NCBI GenBank assembly: GCA_015680685.1
Contig: MNCI01005318.1
Location: 90,985 to 154,984 of the forward strand
Direction of reading: 5' to 3'
Source of the DNA: Gnetum montanum
Taxonomy: Eukaryota; Streptophyta; Gnetopsida; Gnetales; Gnetaceae
DNA: 64,000 bases
Shown: piece by piece, positions 59,030 to 64,000 of the stretch
Position numbering within the stretch: the first letter of the stretch is position 1
How the letters are laid out: the number at the start of each line of letters is the position of its first letter
Translations under genes and position numbers: made by a program
Notes under the pieces: model-generated
What the model saw: the letters and a program-made list of their open reading frames with translations, nothing else
Database searches by the model: none
Told to the model about the DNA's origin: nothing

Positions 59030-61807
59030 TTAGGTAGTTCTTGGTAGTGGTGGCTCTTCCATCAATTGCTTTCCCTTGTCATTAGGCTTTTGGAATTTAT
59101 ACTAATTCAAAAGTGCCTGAAGCTTTTCTTCTTGCATTATGGGATTGTGAACTTTCCATGCTGATGAACCAATGTTTAATGGAATTGGCATGTCCCATGG
59201 GCATGGAAGCTATGGAACCATTTGATTTGCTTTGGCATAACAAGCTACTAACTACCTTCTCTCCTCTTCAAATGCTCTGGCCTTCTCTCATAATTCATGA
59301 TAATCTATTAATCTTCTAGCCAGATTTGCTACTACATCCTTCTACCCTTGGTAGCCAACCTTCACTACTTCCAACTTAGAGTTTTCCACTTGGAGTTTTT
59401 GCAAAGAATCTTTTCAATCCACAAACTCTTTTTCATAAGAAAATAGGTGGTTGCTACTTATTATTCTAATTCATTCCTAGGCCTACCTACTATTAACATG
59501 GCTAAGTTAACATAACAGAGGTTAGCTAACACCATGTATTCTTTCAGATATTTGATCTACAGGTCTTTCTTTTTCACTTTCTCTTAGTGGACAAAGGCAT
59601 AACTATCTAGAATGGATTGCTAGTTGGGATTCTATGCTAACATGGTGCTAATTCTGGCTTTGGCCATTTGAATTTTTTTCTCATTAATTTTCTTGTACAT
59701 GTCCACTTGATCTTGAAAGTGTTCATTGGGCCTCTCATGTTTCTTTGTCTCATTTTTCCATGTGCTTATTTTAATGGCTAACTTTTGATTTATCATGCAT
59801 ACCTCCTTAAAAGAGAGGGTTCTATTTTCTCTTGTAAGGTGGCTCATGTCTTGTTTGACCCTTACCAACTTTATCTCAACTGGTAGATTCTCTCTTTTAA
59901 TATTTTTTTCTACTTTTCCACTGTGGTTAACCTCATGTTATTAGCAACAAGTTTTTTATTTTCTTCTTGAGATATGGTAAGTACCTTCACATGTGCATAT
60001 GTTTGTGCTTCAACTACTGAGCCATTCCATACTGCTTTCTTCTCCTTTGTTGCTAGTTGTTTATTCTACTTGATCAAGTGATTTACCTACTCTCTTCTAA
60101 ATTTTTCTATCTAGTCAAGTGCAATGAATTGGATAGGATCTCTTCATTAAGCTCTCAAGGCTACAAGCTCTTCTTGTAATCTCTAAATTTCATTTTTTGC
60201 ATGCTCTACCCTTGTCTCTACCATGACTAGTTTTTTCTTGGTAGCAATAATTTCAGATTGTATTGTAGTAACATCACTGGGGATGTTGAAATGTGTTGTC
60301 ATGACCTACCTAATCTACAGTAGACTATCAAGAACATCCTCAAGATTAGTAGGAGTCATCAAGGATTTTGCTAACATCTAAGCATCTTTGGCTCTAGTTA
60401 GATCCATCGGTGGTACAATAGGTACATTGAAAGATTTCTTGATGTGATCAGTGATCACCTCTACTACTCTCGTTGCATCTTGGTACTACATTACCACTAC
60501 TATGGCTCCTTCTTCAGTCTCTAGCATCACCTTGAATGATGCATCATTCCCAGAGATCTATTGTGATGATTGTACCTCTCCTTCTAACTGTAATGAAATC
60601 TGTCCACTTGCTAGATTGGATGACTAGATGGCACTATTGATAACTTGATAAAGATTGGCCTCCTCCCTTGTTGTCCAACTAATTATTTCTATAATCTATT
60701 GTAGATGACTCATCGACAGTTAGTAATCTTGCAATGGCAGTGATAAAACTTGTTGTTGTTCTTGCTCTTTTTGTTGCTACTATTATTCTTACTATTATTT
60801 TTGTTTCTCTTTTTGTTGCTGCTATTGTTCTTGTTGTTGTTTCTACTTCTATCATTGCTCATGTTCTTGTTTCTATTCTTCATCCTAATCTTTCCTGGGT
60901 GGTGTTGATTTGAGCAACTCAACATATGAAGCATTTTGGGCTCTCCTAGAAATGTCATCAGTGTATCCCAATATTCTGGCTCACTTGCATAGCTTTCCAA
61001 TAAGGAATGGAAATAGAAGTGCTAGCTTCCCTACCTTTCTTTCTCCAAACTACCTTTGTCTTTCTATAAAGTAGAGTTGTGCTAGGTTGGCATTGTATTT
61101 ACCCATCAGGATCACATTTCCTCTAGTCGCATAAGTGAATAATCGATTAAGTCATTTTGTTGGGAATAGGTAATAAGTGCCAATTTTGAAGTAGATTCTC
61201 TTTTCTAGAGTTAGCTCATTATAGCCCTTATCTTCTTTTTCATAACCCTATTTCAGCCATATTTTTCTAGTTTCAAGATTTGATTGGGTGGAAAAATGTG
61301 CTAACCTTGCCCCTTCATTAGGTATATTTAGAGCTTATACAATTACCTTTATCAAGAATGAAACTGAGACTCCTCCAATGTTAATTGTCATACCTTATTC
61401 CTTATTATGCTAGAATTGGTAGGTTTTCCCAAGGTACCATTTCTCACTATCAAATAGAATAGGCCATAATGGTGATACCTTAAGTTGTTTCTTTACTACT
61501 TCTAGTGTAAATTCCATGAACTAGCCAAAGTTCATCTCCACAATGACTATGGTCAAGATGGATCTTTCTTGAATAGCTTGGAGGTAATCTTGTGATAATG
61601 TGAGGTATTGTCCTTGCACTAGTGGTTCTTCTACCTACCTTGGATTAATTTTATTATAACAGGAGTCTCTTGATGAATGCTACATGATTGGGCTTCTTGA
61701 TCCTTGTGTTCTAGTTTGTGTCCTCCAGTTTAGCCTCTACCATGGCCTCTTGGTCTCTTAGTTGCACCTTATGAGGGTCCTCCTTATGCTCCTCTCTTTA
61801 GGACCAT
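59030..61807 (-). pseudogene. ORF3 of element F with Gln-rich linker
   Basis: Proposed ATG at 61,807 (MVLKRGA), stop TAA at 59,030-59,032. Colinear with ORF3 of C: basic N-terminus, globular domain whose end is FPFLIGKLCK near 61,000, then a linker, then the coiled coil. The linker (about 60,890-60,740) is strongly Gln/Lys/Glu-rich and now full of TAG and TAA codons where Gln is expected. The coiled coil is best preserved at 59,632-59,868 (MVRVKQDMSHLTRENRTLSF, HFQDQVDMYKKINEKKIQMA). The C-terminal end has EEKLQALLN and EEPPLPRTT, matching EEKMRALLEAF and EPPPLGT in C, which supports a shared natural end. Function unknown; no membrane segment seen. Confidence 0.7.
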
Positions 61808-63990
61808 CTATAATCATTAAGGAATTTGGACTTAATATAAGGTTTTTTTTAATTTTTACAACTCCCTTTCTTTTTCATTCTTTTAGTTAGATCAAGTTAT
61901 TAGTTATTAGGATTGTAGAGTTAGAAAAGTTTTGCAAAAAGTGACCCCATAAGTATTAATTTCACTGTAATCATTTACAATTATTTATTTTGTTCCTATG
62001 TATCGCTCATAATGATGGTTATAGGTCCTTAGGAGTTTTATTTTAAGTGTTCAGGCATTAATATGATTGATTGCTCCTTAAAAATTTCAACTTTCTCTTC
62101 ATAATTACCCTTAAAGTACCTTCCAAACATTAGAAATTTTTGCAAATTTGGCTCAAATTTTCCTGACTAGCACCTCCTCCATGACTAAGATAAGTACTCT
62201 GTGATCAAATAGATTCAAAAAGCATGAAAATTGGAGTGATAATGGTCAAGTTATGTCTTGGGAAAGCTAGGAGGTCAGAGCTCATATCAAAGAAGAAAAT
62301 TTGAAAAATCTCCTTTGGCTCAAATGAGAAATGGTGAAAATTTAAACTAAGTTCCCACATATTTATACTTTTTAAGGAACTCAATATTAGGGATCCAACA
62401 TCGAGAATCTAATATCGATGACCTAATATCAAAGCCCAAGAAATTTCACTTTTCATGATGGTTTTATGAAAAAATTAATTCTTTAGGATGTTTAGAAGAT
62501 TTTAAGGTTCCTTAGAGGGTTTAGCTAATGGATATAGATTTATATTTATCAAAAATTCATCATTTAAAGTTCATAGAGAAGGAATCTAGGGCTACGAGAG
62601 TGTATTAGGTGGATAAGAAGGGTAATGAATTCATATTTTTAGAAACGATAGCTTGAGAAGATATGGGAAGTGTTTATTGATGTGTGGTGATGATGGAAGG
62701 TTCAAGATGATGTGCAATTGCTTGGCAATTTTAAGATACAATAATTATACAAGTGGGTCCTCCCCAAAGTAGGCTCCAGCCCTCAATGCCCTTGTATAAC
62801 CACACCTAAAAGTGTCCTTAGGTACCTAAGGATTTGAATGTAATGCATACCTATTTAGCAAAACAAACATGTTAGTACTATCAAATTGGGAAAATAGCTC
62901 TATGTTACATAAAAGCACAAGTTATGACTATTCAAACAATGACATGAGATGAACTTAGAAGGGATTCCAAAAATCAAGACGTGAGGTACCTTACCATAGG
63001 AATAATGAATTCTTATGTTTTATTAGTGGTTAAAGTAATCACTAGCCTTTTTGTTCAAGATTCAAACCATGTCCAAACCAACATCCAGTGACATTGCATC
63101 ATGTCATCTTTTGAAAGTACAATTATGAGACTATCAATGTTGCAAGGAGTATCATCACTTATCATATTGTCCAAGGGAGAATTTTATTAATGGCATTTTA
63201 TTTTATTTTTTAGATTTCTAAGAAGCTACCTACCTTTAGGTGTAGGTAACATTTCTTTCTAGTGAAACCCCCAAAAATTTATTTTGTGCTCTTTTATTTT
63301 TATTTATGTCAACATTTTTGAGGTAGCACTTATTTTACTCTTGCTTCCATTTTTTGTTAGATCTATAGGGATATAATATAGTCTTAGCAACATGATAGAA
63401 CTCACAATAGTAATCCAAAAGAATCCACAAATCTCCTTGATGTCACACCCTTTTCATTCCCACTTGGTACTTCACTTTTCGGTCGAGGCATAATGATCAC
63501 AAGTTTATTCTTTGTTGTATGATGGAAAAGAATATCATTATGGCCATGGTAAGAACCTCTTATTAATGGAATGGATGGATGGATTATTTGGGCTTGCTAT
63601 TCAAATAATTAGTTCCTTATGACTTGATAACATAGAGAAATTTTCACTTTATTGGACTACATCTTTCCTTTATTTATAATGTGACTTATTAGTAATAAAA
63701 ATTATTTACAAAGGATTTGAAAACAAAGTATGAAAGAAATGAAAAAGATAGTAAGAATTGTGAAAAATTATAAACAATGAAAAATGTTAAAAGAATGGAA
63801 AGTGTTAAAGAATCAGAAGATATCAAAGAATGGCAAAAAGTTAAGAAATGAAAAGTATCAAAGAATGATAAAAGATTAAAGAATGCGAAAAATTGATCTC
63901 AAGAAATTAGAAATTGAAAAGAATTGTAAAACAAAAGCAAAAAATAGAAAACCACTTATTAATTCTCAACTTATGATAGGACATCCCCCA
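61808..63990 (-). other. Non-coding block of element F between pol and ORF3
   Basis: Reverse landmarks: 'gtgggtcctccccaaagtaggct' (62,754), 'ggtaacatttctttctagtg' (63,247), 'gatgtcacacccttttcattcc' (63,440), 'gacatcccccacaag' (63,980). 63,700-63,960 is an A-rich run of diverged 'aaagaatg.aaaa' units. No ORF. Confidence 0.7.
62359..62450 (-). promoter_or_regulatory. Internal U3-like promoter cassette upstream of ORF3 (element F)
   Basis: On the minus strand, an array of 'gatattaggtcatc', 'gatattagattctc' and 'gatgttggatccc' motifs (62,450-62,385) precedes a TATA box (GTATAAATAT, about 62,368-62,359), about 550 bp before the ORF3 ATG. F's own LTR U3 has the same AT-rich motif type followed by TATAAATAT. 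It corresponds in position to the cassette of C, whose motifs are GC-rich instead. Confidence 0.5.
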
Positions 63991-64000
63991 CAAGCCCACC

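Larger units (their letters stand above)
57925..64000 (-). mobile_element. Athila-like LTR retrotransposon F, 3' part, runs off the window
   Basis: Contains the 3' LTR, polypurine tract, ORF3, an internal promoter-like cassette and the non-coding block. At 63,980-64,000 'acatcccccacaagcccacc' matches the purine-rich motif that ends pol in A (gtgggggagatgg), so pol starts just outside the window. AT-rich and CpG-poor relative to C. Confidence 0.85.

Noticed and set aside
60710-61000. Asn/Lys/Ser-rich ORF
   Set aside because: It is an off-frame reading of the Gln-rich linker of ORF3; the correct frame matches C on both sides.

Overview
This window looks like nuclear DNA of a land plant with a large, repeat-rich genome. 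The evidence is a dense stack of old Ty3/gypsy LTR retrotransposons of the Athila/Tat (OTA) kind, plant-type TATA boxes, GT-AG introns with T-rich acceptors, and almost no long open reading frames. I cannot name the species. I see no intact host gene, no tRNA or rRNA gene and no CRISPR array. Element letters (A-D, F-H, J) are my own labels.

Layout. 1-2,070: degenerate tandem array with a period near 190 bp. 2,527-8,077 (+): a decayed multi-exon gene of unknown function; its splice phases agree across most introns, and about 30 in-frame stops interrupt it without an obvious frameshift. 8,880-9,990 (-): Tat/Ogre-like protease fragment (D). 10,000-18,420 (+): Athila-like element A, lacking its 5' end. 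18,421-22,622: mostly non-coding, with an LTR-like block (J copy 1). 22,628-32,634 (+): Athila-like element B, complete, with a GATAT target duplication. 33,800-39,400 (+): gag-only element H between long direct repeats. 39,461-40,033 (-): LTR of element J with a tRNA-iMet-type primer site. 40,034-44,650 (-): 3' part of Athila-like element G. 44,651-57,896 (-): Athila-like element C, complete, 13.2 kb, with a GTAGG target duplication, inserted in the tail of G pol. 57,925-64,000 (-): 3' part of Athila-like element F, apparently also inside G.

How the parts fit. A, B, C, F and G belong to one family. The order is LTR, tRNA-Asp-type primer site, gag, pol (PR-RT-RH-IN), a conserved 2-kb non-coding block, polypurine tract, LTR. 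C, F and G carry in addition an ORF of about 950 codons (ORF3) in the env position. It encodes an N-terminal globular domain and a long C-terminal coiled coil. A and B lack it. In C and F the ORF is preceded by a short motif array plus TATA box resembling the U3 promoter of that same element's LTR.

Decay is dominated by C-to-T and G-to-A changes (CAG/CAA to stop, TGG to stop, lost CpGs), as expected from cytosine methylation and deamination. All coding regions here appear dead. The positions come from reading by eye and alignment by eye; domain calls rest on motifs, not on database searches.
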